A program made the translations under genes and the position numbers. Shown here in pieces: positions 1-6,910 of a DNA stretch of 8,808 bases (within the stretch, counting starts at the first letter, position 1; each line of letters opens with the position of its first letter). The notes beneath the pieces are model-generated. The model was not told where the DNA came from and made no database searches. It was given only the letters and a program-made list of their open reading frames with translations. The DNA is taken from positions 1 through 8,808 of the forward strand of contig CALLWN010000051.1 of the NCBI GenBank assembly GCA_938016505.1. Reading direction: 5' to 3'. Origin of the DNA: an uncultured Sphingomonadaceae bacterium. Lineage in GTDB: Bacteria > Pseudomonadota > Alphaproteobacteria > Sphingomonadales > Sphingomonadaceae.

Positions 1-89
1 GGCATCTAGCCGAGGAGTCCATGCAAAGGCAAGCGCGAACAGGGGATCAGCTGTGACGGCCTGGCAACAGGTTGACCGCCTCGTGCCTG

Positions 90-554
90 TCATCCTCCCG
101 CAAAGAAACCAAGATCACGAAGGCGCTCGACCACGGACGCAATCGCCGCGCGGGCCTCGGCGTCGACGACAGACCCGCCCTCTGCAGACGGCGCGGGCGG
201 CACCACGAGGGCCGGCTTGGGGTCGAGGCGCCATGCCACGCCATCGAAGCGTTGAGACCGGCCGAGCTCGGCATTCCACACGGCGAGACCGGTCGCTGGC
301 GTGAAAAACCGCCAGCCCGCCGACGTGTAGCAGGCAATCCGGCCCTCCTGGCCAACCCACGCATCCTCGGCTGGCGCTCCCACCAACCACGCCGATCCGG
401 GTTGCGGGCTGGCAGGCGGCCGCTCCAAACCTGCACCTTCCACATGAAGGTGCAGAAGACAGTCGATCGCCATCACGGCCTCATTGTGCGTCACATCCTT
501 CTGCCCCTGTCCGAAGACCAGCAAGGGCAATCCAAAGCGTCCGGTTGTTTCCAT
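90..554 (-). CDS. DUF2793 domain-containing protein, last gene of the cluster
   Basis: The 154-residue protein opens with L-P-L-L-V-F-G-Q-G-Q-K-D-V-T-H-N-E-A (residues 9-26), the recognisable start of DUF2793 proteins, followed by P-P-A-S-P-Q-P-G-S-A-W-L-V-G (46-59), A-W-V-G-Q-E-G (65-71) and S-A-G-W-R-F-F-T-P (78-86). The repeated G-x-W and aromatic beta strands suggest a surface or carbohydrate-contacting fold. Residues 112-130 are a proline-rich linker, and a C-terminal helix D-A-E-A-R-A-A-I-A-S-V-V-E-R-L (131-145) could mediate trimer or anchor contacts. DUF2793 genes are common next to GTA and phage tail genes in alphaproteobacteria; their role is not established, and a tail-tip attachment or fibre function is inference. 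The ATG has AGGAG seven to eight bases ahead and lies 33 bases after gp15. Confidence 0.85.
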   Translation of the reverse strand: METTGRFGLPLLVFGQGQKDVTHNEAVMAIDCLLHLHVEGAGLERPPASPQPGSAWLVGAPAEDAWVGQEGRIACYTSAGWRFFTPATGLAVWNAELGRSQRFDGVAWRLDPKPALVVPPAPSAEGGSVVDAEARAAIASVVERLRDLGFFAGG

Positions 555-587
555 CGAGGATCTCCTGGTTCCAGGGGTTTGCCGCGA

Positions 588-2756
588 TCAGACCGCGAGC
601 TCGCGTTCTCCGGTGGAACGGAGGATGGCTGGGCCATCCCCTTCCGCAAGGATCTCGCACCAGACCCGGCCGCCGGCCGCCATGATCTCGCCAGTCACTT
701 CGGCTGGAAGGTCGAGCTGGTCTCCGACGATCCGCAGCGGGTAAGGTTGCGGAACGCTCGCCCCATTCCAGCGCAAAAGGATGCGATACCAGCGCAGATC
801 CGGTGGCGTCGTTCCACTCCAGTCGGCAGTGGCCCGGTCCCTGGCCGTCCAGCGGATGCGCAGCCCGGCGTGCCCACCGCGTTCCAGCCTCACATGACAT
901 GGTGCAAGGGGCGCGCTCCCGCTGCCCGCAATCGGATGCTGGAGGAGCGTTCCGCCGACCGGGTCGCCGGTACCTGCCGCTTGCAGCTGAATGACCTTGC
1001 CCACCCAGCCAGGCTGCACCGCCAGCGAGACTGCAGCCCACGGAACCACAAGGTGCCAGGCCCGGCCGGCAGGATGGGCTTCCGGCCTCGTGCCGAGCCG
1101 GCCTCTCAGGAGACCCTCAAGAATGTAGTGATCGTCTTCAACCAGCCGCGCCACGCGGAACTGGATCAGTTCGTCGCCCACACGGATGAGATTGGCGCCG
1201 TTCACAATGGCCAGCATCGATCGGGACACCAGATCGTCGGCCCCGGCGTCGACGCGAAGCACCATCCGGTTCGCCTCGTCCCACACGGTTGCAGGCCCCT
1301 CTGCCAGCGGCGCGAGAAGCGCGCCGCTCGCCACACCGAAGCGCAGGGCACCGGCGGGCGCAAACTGGTCGTCGCCATCCGCCGCCCAGCCGATCGACGC
1401 CTCGTTCCACCCCTCCGCAGCAAGCGCGAACAGCTGGAGGGAAGGCCCATCGGCAGCCGCCCAGCCAACTGGCGGTTCGACGACGACAAGCCGCGTGGGC
1501 ACAATCCGCTCGACAGGCGGCGGCAGCAGTCGGCCGGGGTCGCTTGCCAGAGGTGCGTCGGGCGGCTCGGCAATCGCCTCGCACCGAAGCCGCACCAGCG
1601 CCGCCTCGACCAGCCGCTCGACCACCCGCCACACCCGCCGATCACCGGCGACCTGGACGATGTCGTTGGGCGCAACCGCGAGCCATTCCCAGGAGAGCGC
1701 CAGTTCGAGGCGCTCCACGGCAGCCGTCGCATCGAGATAGGCTGTCCGCGCGCATGCAAGTGCGTCGGCAGACGTCGCAGTGAATGGTCCAGAAAGGTCA
1801 AGCACCCGGCTCGCCGCCGACGCCCCGAACTGCTGGCTCCCCCGCTGATAGTCCCGGTCCGGATCGAGATAGCTGACCACAGTCGCTGCAACCCGCTCGG
1901 AGAACGCCGCGGTCCTCGGCTTCGGTCCGTCAGCCCCGGCTTCTGTCGGCCGCCGGGCGCCCAGCTCCTCTTCGGGAATGGTCCAGACGCGTCCCGACCG
2001 TCTGACCTGAACACCTTCGCCAGAAGCTGCGGGCTGGATCCGCAAAAAATCGCCGAGTGCCTGTGCATCGTCACGCGCCGTGGGGCCAAGTGCCGCGAAT
2101 CCGCGGAGCACCACGCTGGCCTCGCACCGCGCGCCGGAAAGGCCGGAGCGGCGCAGATGCTCCTCGAACCATTTGTCGGCTGCAGGCTCGCCCGCGTCAG
2201 CGATGACTTCGAAGCTGAGTGCGGGAATCCGGTTCCCGAACGTGGCAAGGGAGAAATCCTCGAAAACGACATAGGCCAACCGCCGGTAGGCCGGGCAGGT
2301 CGCGAGGCCTTCCGCGGCAACGATCAGCGGATCGACCTCCTGGTCTGCCACGCCGCGATGCACCCGCATCGTGCAGTCCAGTCCGAAGACACCGTCGGCG
2401 CTCCGAATCAGGCGACCATCGGCCCAGACGCGGCCAACGCGATCGATCGGCCGGGCCGACAGCGCAATCGCAAACGATGCCGTGTAGGCCGACCGGTCAG
2501 AACTGCCACCCTTGGTCCGGCCCGATCGCGCGAATGGCAGCGCCCAGATGAGCACGCCAGACACCCGCGAGACCCCAAAAATCTCCGGCACCGGGTCGCC
2601 ATATGCCGATGTCGGCGCCCGGAACTCCGGCACCCGGTAGCGGCGATTCCGACCACCGAGCGCGGAGTCGAACGCCGACCCGGCCATGGCGCCGGCAGCA
2701 CCCCCGAGCGGACCGGCAACCGCCTGCCCGATCGTGGAAAAGATGACCGATCCCAT
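588..2756 (-). CDS. GTA gp15-like tail tip protein (putative phage tail / host specificity protein), short form
   Basis: The 722-residue protein starts with a glycine/alanine-rich hydrophobic stretch (residues 4-35, G-P-L-G-G-A-A-G-A-M-A-G) as in other gp15 proteins. P-V-P-E-I-F-G-V-S-R-V-S-G-V-L-I-W-A (55-72) is the family's second hallmark. The hub-like core includes M-R-V-H-R-G (130-135), Y-V-V-F-E-D-F-S-L (162-170) and F-G-N-R-I-P (173-178). Near the C-terminus, Y-I-L-E-G-L-L-R-G-R-L-G-T (544-556) is another conserved block. It is expected to form the tip that contacts the recipient cell. RcGTA gp15 is around 1,300 residues and has a GTA_TIM domain; here no such block is evident. The ATG has a GAGGAG six bases ahead that overlaps the peptidase stop. 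The frame upstream to 2852 is peptidase-gene shadow. Confidence 0.88.
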   Translation of the reverse strand: MGSVIFSTIGQAVAGPLGGAAGAMAGSAFDSALGGRNRRYRVPEFRAPTSAYGDPVPEIFGVSRVSGVLIWALPFARSGRTKGGSSDRSAYTASFAIALSARPIDRVGRVWADGRLIRSADGVFGLDCTMRVHRGVADQEVDPLIVAAEGLATCPAYRRLAYVVFEDFSLATFGNRIPALSFEVIADAGEPAADKWFEEHLRRSGLSGARCEASVVLRGFAALGPTARDDAQALGDFLRIQPAASGEGVQVRRSGRVWTIPEEELGARRPTEAGADGPKPRTAAFSERVAATVVSYLDPDRDYQRGSQQFGASAASRVLDLSGPFTATSADALACARTAYLDATAAVERLELALSWEWLAVAPNDIVQVAGDRRVWRVVERLVEAALVRLRCEAIAEPPDAPLASDPGRLLPPPVERIVPTRLVVVEPPVGWAAADGPSLQLFALAAEGWNEASIGWAADGDDQFAPAGALRFGVASGALLAPLAEGPATVWDEANRMVLRVDAGADDLVSRSMLAIVNGANLIRVGDELIQFRVARLVEDDHYILEGLLRGRLGTRPEAHPAGRAWHLVVPWAAVSLAVQPGWVGKVIQLQAAGTGDPVGGTLLQHPIAGSGSAPLAPCHVRLERGGHAGLRIRWTARDRATADWSGTTPPDLRWYRILLRWNGASVPQPYPLRIVGDQLDLPAEVTGEIMAAGGRVWCEILAEGDGPAILRSTGERELAV

Positions 2757-2766
2757 CCAGAGCTCC

Positions 2767-3171
2767 TCACTCGGCGCGCCAGATCGACACGATATTGTCA
2801 TCGGCGCGCCACGGGCGTTCGACGACGCGGCGCAACGCTGCGTGCGCCTCAACCAGCCCGGCGCGTGTCACGATACCGAAGTGAAGCTGACCAGGTGCTT
2901 GCTCGGCCAGCACAATGTCGCCAATCTGGCGGTCGGCAGGCCGAACGGGCACAAAGCCGAACTCGCGCAGCCTTGCCTCCGCATCCGCACGAGCGTTGAA
3001 CCGCAAGCGGTAGGTCTGCTCGAGACGAAGCTCCCGGCCTGCCTGCGCCATTGCAAGCAGCACCAGCCCCACGCAGTCCACACCCGATCTTCCGCAGCCC
3101 TGCGGCCGGAACGGTGTGCCAACGAGCGATCGCGCGGCGAGGGCAACCCTCTCGCCAAATCGAGGCTCCAT
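2767..3171 (-). CDS. NlpC/P60 family cell-wall peptidase (GTA gp14-like)
   Basis: The 134-residue product is a minimal NlpC/P60 papain-like domain. A helix A-L-A-A-R-S-L-V-G-T-P-F (residues 10-21) leads to the nucleophile in G-V-D-C-V-G-L-V (Cys33). Then come D-I-V-L-A (85-89) and the catalytic histidine in Q-L-H-F-G-I-V (His97), with a polar third residue probably His110 in V-E-A-H. In GTAs and phages this peptidase rides on the tail tip and opens peptidoglycan peptide cross-links so DNA can pass. The ATG at 3171 is four bases after the hub stop. ATG at 3189 would add six residues and overlap the hub gene; neither has a strong ribosome site, so the start is the least certain part. The upstream extension of the frame to 3375 is shadow of the hub gene. 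The stop is ten bases before gp15. Confidence 0.88.
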   Translation of the reverse strand: MEPRFGERVALAARSLVGTPFRPQGCGRSGVDCVGLVLLAMAQAGRELRLEQTYRLRFNARADAEARLREFGFVPVRPADRQIGDIVLAEQAPGQLHFGIVTRAGLVEAHAALRRVVERPWRADDNIVSIWRAE

Positions 3172-3175
3172 CGCA

Positions 3176-4006
3176 TCAGCCCACGCCATAGCGGACGAGC
3201 GCGTCATTGCCCGGAAGATGCGGCTCGCCATCGAACGACGCGGCATTCGCGAACCGGCCGCTGCAGGTCGCAAGGGTCTTGTCGCATCCCTCCCAAAGCC
3301 GGACCCGCAGGGGCTCGCCCGCTGCAAGATCGAAGTCCGCCGTGATCGCAATTTCGGCACCCTCGACCGACGCAACGCGTCCCTCGAGGCCGGTCAGGCG
3401 CCCACTCAGCACGCGCAGGCGCCCGAGCACGTATCGCGAGCCATTCTCGATCGGACCCGCCGCCCGGAGAAGAAAGGGGCCGTGCGCCACAAGGTCGAGC
3501 TCGACCGACCGGCCCGCCATGTCGACGCCGCAGACGAGGTCGCCAAGTTCGGCACGACATGTCGGCGACACACCGAGAACCCGCCGCCGGGCAAGCAGCG
3601 CGACCGGCGCCAGCAATTCCATCTGGAACTGCCCGCCACTGCCAAGACCGATCCGCCGGACGTCCCCGATCCGTCCCTCCATCAGAAAGATGTCGGGTCG
3701 CTCGGGCCGCCGCCAGTCGCAGGCAAAGACCCGAAGCGTGGCACCGTCCCACCTGCCAAGGCGCAAATCCTCCTCGGAGATCCGGCTCGATTCGAGGAAG
3801 CCGTCAATCGCCATGCTGTCCGCCTCGAAACTGGCCGAGGTCTGAATGGCAGACGGTGTCATGCCCGCGTTCGGCTCATAGGTCAGCCCGTCCCGCACGA
3901 TCGCCTGATCATGGCTGGTGAAGCCGAGGACCACCCCGTCGAGCCGCATGATCTTCCAGCAGAGGCACAGGCTGCCAAGCCCGTCCGGAAACAGCCGCTC
4001 GCTCAC
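3176..4006 (-). CDS. Tail hub protein, DUF2163 / BR0599 family (GTA gp13-like)
   Basis: The 276-residue protein is the GTA gp13 type. An N-terminal DUF2163 region (about 1-160) has L-C-W-K-I-M-R-L-D-G-V-V-L-G-F-T-S-H-D (residues 15-33), L-T-Y-E-P (41-45) and D-I-F-L-M-E-G-R-I-G-D-V (105-116). The C-terminal BR0599-like region ends in F-D-G-E-P-H-L-P-G-N-D-A-L (258-270). Four cysteines at 150, 159, 241 and 248 occupy the conserved positions of this family. By analogy with lambda gpL and the RcGTA hub they may hold an iron-sulfur cluster, which is inference here. The protein would sit between the distal tail protein and gp15 at the tail tip. Its GTG overlaps the gp12 stop (GTGA) with AGGGAG eight bases ahead; the peptidase gene begins four bases after its stop. 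Confidence 0.9.
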   Translation of the reverse strand: MSERLFPDGLGSLCLCWKIMRLDGVVLGFTSHDQAIVRDGLTYEPNAGMTPSAIQTSASFEADSMAIDGFLESSRISEEDLRLGRWDGATLRVFACDWRRPERPDIFLMEGRIGDVRRIGLGSGGQFQMELLAPVALLARRRVLGVSPTCRAELGDLVCGVDMAGRSVELDLVAHGPFLLRAAGPIENGSRYVLGRLRVLSGRLTGLEGRVASVEGAEIAITADFDLAAGEPLRVRLWEGCDKTLATCSGRFANAASFDGEPHLPGNDALVRYGVG

Positions 4007-6348
4007 CGCGGCGTCTCCCTGATCTCGACCAGCGGCACCGAGGGCACTTCCCCAGATCGAAAACCCGACATGGAGATGTCCAGCCGGTCCACGGCAAACC
4101 GGACCGGGACATCGAACCGGAAGCCGCAGCGCACCTCTTCGCCCGCGCCTGGCGGGGTCTCGAACGCAATGAAGCCTCCAGGCTGCAGGCTCCAGCCAGC
4201 GACCCGTTCGCTCCCGCCGACCGCCACCCGCACGCTCCCCGCGACCGGGCGCGTGATCCGCCGCGGGAACTCCGCGAGGTCCGGGTCGTAGACCTTGACG
4301 ATCGGAAATCGCACCGTGAGCCCGTCGCCGATCCCGATCAACTGATCGGCCGGCCCAGGGGGCCCCCCATCAACGGCCGAACTGTTGTCCAGAGGATCCT
4401 CGAAGCGAAATCCGAACGCCTGACCATGTCTCGCGCGGAAAAACCGGACAAGCTCCCGCAGATCCTCCTCGGACCGAACCCCCAGCCCCGCGTCGAAGCG
4501 CATGAGCGGCTGCTGCCACATGATGTTGCGACGCTCGAAGCCCGACGCCAGGACAGCGACCTCCGTCAGGAACTCGGGGCCACCGACAGCGTCGAAGCCG
4601 ATCGCCAGCGGAAAGCGGACGTCGTGGAACGCTTCCATGGTTTCCTCCTCGAGACGGCCGTGAAAGACGAGCGCATCGCGCTGCACCTGCGGCCAGGCCC
4701 ACACGAACACCTCTGCCGCACCCCGTCGCCGCCCATCTGCTGCAGCCGCCATGATCCGCGGCCTCTGCACGCGCGCATCCCCCGCCCGGAGCACGAAGCC
4801 AGCGAAATATTGGAGTTCAGCCAGAGGGTAGCCCAGCCGAAGCGAGACCTCTTGCCAGCCGCGCGCGCGCAGATGCTGGTCGCCCTCGACAACAAGGTCA
4901 TAGTCCTCAAGCTGGAGCACATCAAATGCCGGCCGTGCCCAGCCCGCTGGCATGTTCGCCCTGATGAGATCAGGCGCCTCCGGGTCCAGCACCTGGGGCG
5001 AGAAGAACAGCAGGAAGCTCCGGAAGCCCTCGCCCCCTGCGGCCCTTGCTGCCGCAACCAGCGTTGCCGTGGAGGCTGCGAGACGCTCCCCAAGCCAGTC
5101 GAGAAACGCGTGTTCGACCGGAGACTTCGGCCCCCTGATGTCATCGATCGCAGGCGGCGCGGCGCCCCTGTCGGCAACATGGGCGGCAACCGTCGCTGCA
5201 TCGTAGAAGCAGGGCCGATGATCGGGCCCCACCCACCACCAGGGCTCGCCAACCTGGAACCACGGGCGAAGCCCGGCCTCCCTGGCGATCCCCATGAAGC
5301 CGGCCGCGACCCGCCCCAGCCAGGCCATCGCCTCGCCGTTGGTCGGCGAAAGCAGCGCCGAAGGCGGATCCCATCCGGTCAGCCCACGCTCACCGTTCGC
5401 CTTGCGCTGCACCCAGCCTGACGGCGCATAGGCATCGAACAGCTCGTAGGAGAGCGACTGGACGAGATCGAACCGGTGGGCGGCAAGCGCGCGCGCAAAG
5501 GCAAGGTGCCACGCCCGCGCCGGGCCGTTCATGTCGCGTGCCGGGTCGGCAACATAGCGCGCGCCATCCCAGGCCAGCGCCGGGTAGTGGCTCATCCCGA
5601 CATAGTGGGTGACGATCGTGCGGTAGCCCAGCGCCAGCCACTGATCGACCAGCCGCTCGGGCGCCTGGTTGTAGCTGTCGTCGTACCCGCTCGCCATCCT
5701 GAGATCATGCTCGGGCAGGAACGCGTCATTCACCGGGATCGACGCGTTGGCGCCTGATACGTCAATGTTCCGCAGCTCCACCCAGGTCTCGACCGGCGCA
5801 TCCAGCGGCCCGTCGGCATCGGCGTGCCCGTTCGGCATCAGCGAAATGAACATCCGGTCGATGTCATGCGGGTAGACCCGGTCCGCCTCGGCCGGCAGCA
5901 GGAAGCCGGCATCGAGCGCGCTCATCGCAAGGCGTATCCGCGCGCTGGTCGGCGTGCCTTCCGCGTAGTTCCACAACCGCACATACCAGGTCCGCGGATT
6001 CCCGGCCGCATCGCGCCCCTCGACCGTCAGCGTCGGCCCGTTGACCGCATCCAGCGGCCGCATCCCCGGCCCTGCGACCCAGTCGAACGCAAGGGTGCAA
6101 CCGCCATAGTCGCGAATGGTCCGATAGGCGCACACCGGGTGCGACCAGCGATCCTCCGACTCCCAGATCAGTCCCGCGAGGTCGCGCCGCGCCAGAAACG
6201 CAAGGTCAACGCGGATCGTGCGCGGCGCCGGGTTGGTCAGCGCGGCCATCATCGGCCGCGGAAAGTCCACCGTCCACAGCCTCGGCGCAAACCGTCTGAC
6301 CGCATCCTGCCGGACCGGATCGGAGCCAATTGCAAAATGATAGGCCAC
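4003..6348 (-). CDS. GTA gp12-like DUF2460 (TIGR02217) tail protein with large N-terminal TIM-barrel-like extension
   Basis: The product has 781 residues. Residues 572-781 are a complete DUF2460 domain, the gp12 distal tail protein of GTAs: F-H-D-V-R-F-P (574-580), G-G-P-E-F-L-T-E-V (589-597), the G-F-E-R-R-N (602-607) segment, R-F-D-A-G-L-G, and the end with G-F-R-F-D-V-P-V-R-F (741-750). Residues 1 to about 190 look beta-rich (W-T-V-D-F-P at 25-30; W-Y-V-R-L-W at 121-126). Residues about 220-560 look like an alpha/beta barrel, with strands G-Y-R-T-I-V-T-H-Y (241-249) and V-Q-S-L-S-Y-E-L-F-D (296-305). Acid-bearing strand ends occur at F-Q-V-G-E-P-W-W-W (E368) and V-L-Q-L-E-D-Y-D (E481), reminiscent of clan-A glycosidases; whether it is active is unknown. 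The GTG at 6348 is four bases after the tape measure stop with GGAG ten bases ahead. The stop overlaps the next GTG. Confidence 0.85.
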   Translation of the reverse strand: MAYHFAIGSDPVRQDAVRRFAPRLWTVDFPRPMMAALTNPAPRTIRVDLAFLARRDLAGLIWESEDRWSHPVCAYRTIRDYGGCTLAFDWVAGPGMRPLDAVNGPTLTVEGRDAAGNPRTWYVRLWNYAEGTPTSARIRLAMSALDAGFLLPAEADRVYPHDIDRMFISLMPNGHADADGPLDAPVETWVELRNIDVSGANASIPVNDAFLPEHDLRMASGYDDSYNQAPERLVDQWLALGYRTIVTHYVGMSHYPALAWDGARYVADPARDMNGPARAWHLAFARALAAHRFDLVQSLSYELFDAYAPSGWVQRKANGERGLTGWDPPSALLSPTNGEAMAWLGRVAAGFMGIAREAGLRPWFQVGEPWWWVGPDHRPCFYDAATVAAHVADRGAAPPAIDDIRGPKSPVEHAFLDWLGERLAASTATLVAAARAAGGEGFRSFLLFFSPQVLDPEAPDLIRANMPAGWARPAFDVLQLEDYDLVVEGDQHLRARGWQEVSLRLGYPLAELQYFAGFVLRAGDARVQRPRIMAAAADGRRRGAAEVFVWAWPQVQRDALVFHGRLEEETMEAFHDVRFPLAIGFDAVGGPEFLTEVAVLASGFERRNIMWQQPLMRFDAGLGVRSEEDLRELVRFFRARHGQAFGFRFEDPLDNSSAVDGGPPGPADQLIGIGDGLTVRFPIVKVYDPDLAEFPRRITRPVAGSVRVAVGGSERVAGWSLQPGGFIAFETPPGAGEEVRCGFRFDVPVRFAVDRLDISMSGFRSGEVPSVPLVEIRETPR
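4639..4649 (-). promoter_or_regulatory. Internal Shine-Dalgarno site before Met571 of the gp12 fusion
   Basis: On the coding strand AGGAGG (4649-4644) is followed by AAACC and then an in-frame ATG at 4638-4636. The site lies exactly where the extension ends and the DUF2460 domain begins; starting there would give a 211-residue protein of canonical gp12 length. The bases also encode E-E-E-T in the fusion, so the match could be incidental, but its position argues for a retained or working start. Confidence 0.6.
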
Positions 6349-6352
6349 GGTC

Positions 6353-6910
6353 TCACTGCTCCGCGCGCGCGAGCGCGCGCCTGACCGCGCGCGCAACCTG
6401 GGTGCCCGTCTGCGCCATGACCGTCGGGTTCCCGCGCGTCGCCCCACCCAGATGCACGGAGAGGTTCACGACCTGCGTCCCCATCCCGCGTCCGGTCTCG
6501 ATCCGGCCGCTCGAGGTCGGAACGAACATCTCCGGTCCCCTCTCGCCGACAAGATAGGCGCGGCCCGGCCCCACTGGCCCGCCGGTCGCCCGCCCGGGCA
6601 GGCCAGCGCCACCGGCAAGACCGGCAAGAAGCCCGCCGAGCCCGCCGCCACCGACGCCACCAAACTCGATCTTCAGGGCGGCAGCCGCAATCTCGCCAAG
6701 CGCGCGCGCCGCCACCTTCGCCAGCTCCTCGAACTCGAGGCGCCCCCCCCGGGCTGCCCTGGCCAGTGCCGCCTCGATTCCCCGGCCGGCGGCGTCGGCG
6801 CCTGCGCCAAGCGTCGTCTCGAGCGACTGGCGCATCTCCGAAAGGTCGCGCTGAAACGCGTCCATGTCGGCGCGCACTGAAACCGAAACCTCATCGAACC
6901 CGTCACGCAT
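6353..6910 (-). CDS. Short tail tape measure protein (GTA gp11-like)
   Basis: The 185-residue product is far shorter than classical siphophage tape measures (often 600 residues or more) but near the RcGTA gp11 size of about 220. Residues 1-75 are helical, with a D-A-F-Q-R-D-L-S-E-M-R-Q-S-L heptad-like stretch (17-30) that may form a coiled coil. Residues 84-110 are glycine-rich and hydrophobic, consistent with a membrane-active segment. R-A-T-G-G-P-V-G-P-G-R-A-Y-L-V-G-E-R-G-P-E (107-127) is the hallmark ending of GTA and many tape measures, followed by F-V-P. The protein would set tail length and occupy the tail lumen. The ATG overlaps the chaperone stop by eight bases and has a GGGAG seven bases ahead. 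A run of eight G lies inside the codons for R54-G56. Confidence 0.88.
   Translation of the reverse strand: MRDGFDEVSVSVRADMDAFQRDLSEMRQSLETTLGAGADAAGRGIEAALARAARGGRLEFEELAKVAARALGEIAAAALKIEFGGVGGGGLGGLLAGLAGGAGLPGRATGGPVGPGRAYLVGERGPEMFVPTSSGRIETGRGMGTQVVNLSVHLGGATRGNPTVMAQTGTQVARAVRRALARAEQ
6362..6380. repeat. Alternating CG tract forming an inverted repeat at the end of the tape measure gene
   Basis: Two 8-base alternating GC arms (6363-6370 and 6373-6380) are separated by two bases, so an RNA hairpin of about seven G-C pairs with a four-base loop is possible. It ends directly at the GGAG that serves as ribosome site for the gp12-fusion GTG. A further CG tract lies at about 6386-6394. The tract encodes the R/A-rich end of the tape measure, so coding bias alone could produce it. 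Confidence 0.45.

Noticed and set aside
1..89. A possible terminator or small gene downstream of the DUF2793 gene
   Set aside because: No stable hairpin followed by a T run is visible on the coding strand, and no frame with a ribosome site and recognisable product was found in this short stretch.
72..2999. A 975-codon open frame on the plus strand, antisense to gp15 and its neighbours
   Set aside because: Its product is rich in R, P, G and H without any domain pattern, and it crosses three well-supported minus-strand genes. Long antisense frames are expected in GC-rich DNA with G/C third positions.
3172..3375. Upstream extension of the NlpC/P60 frame to 3375
   Set aside because: It lies inside the hub gene, whose conserved ending covers this DNA, and the domain starts naturally at 3171 or 3189.
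3116..5421. Long plus-strand frames (3116-4291 and 4426-5421) opposite the hub and gp12 genes
   Set aside because: Arginine/proline-rich shadow composition, no ribosome sites of note, and complete overlap with recognised domains on the other strand.
6349..6447. A 33-residue N-terminal extension of the gp12 fusion reaching to 6447
   Set aside because: It overlaps the tape measure coding end, is arginine-rich in the manner of a shadow frame, and the GTG at 6348 gives a plausible N-terminus just after the tape measure stop.
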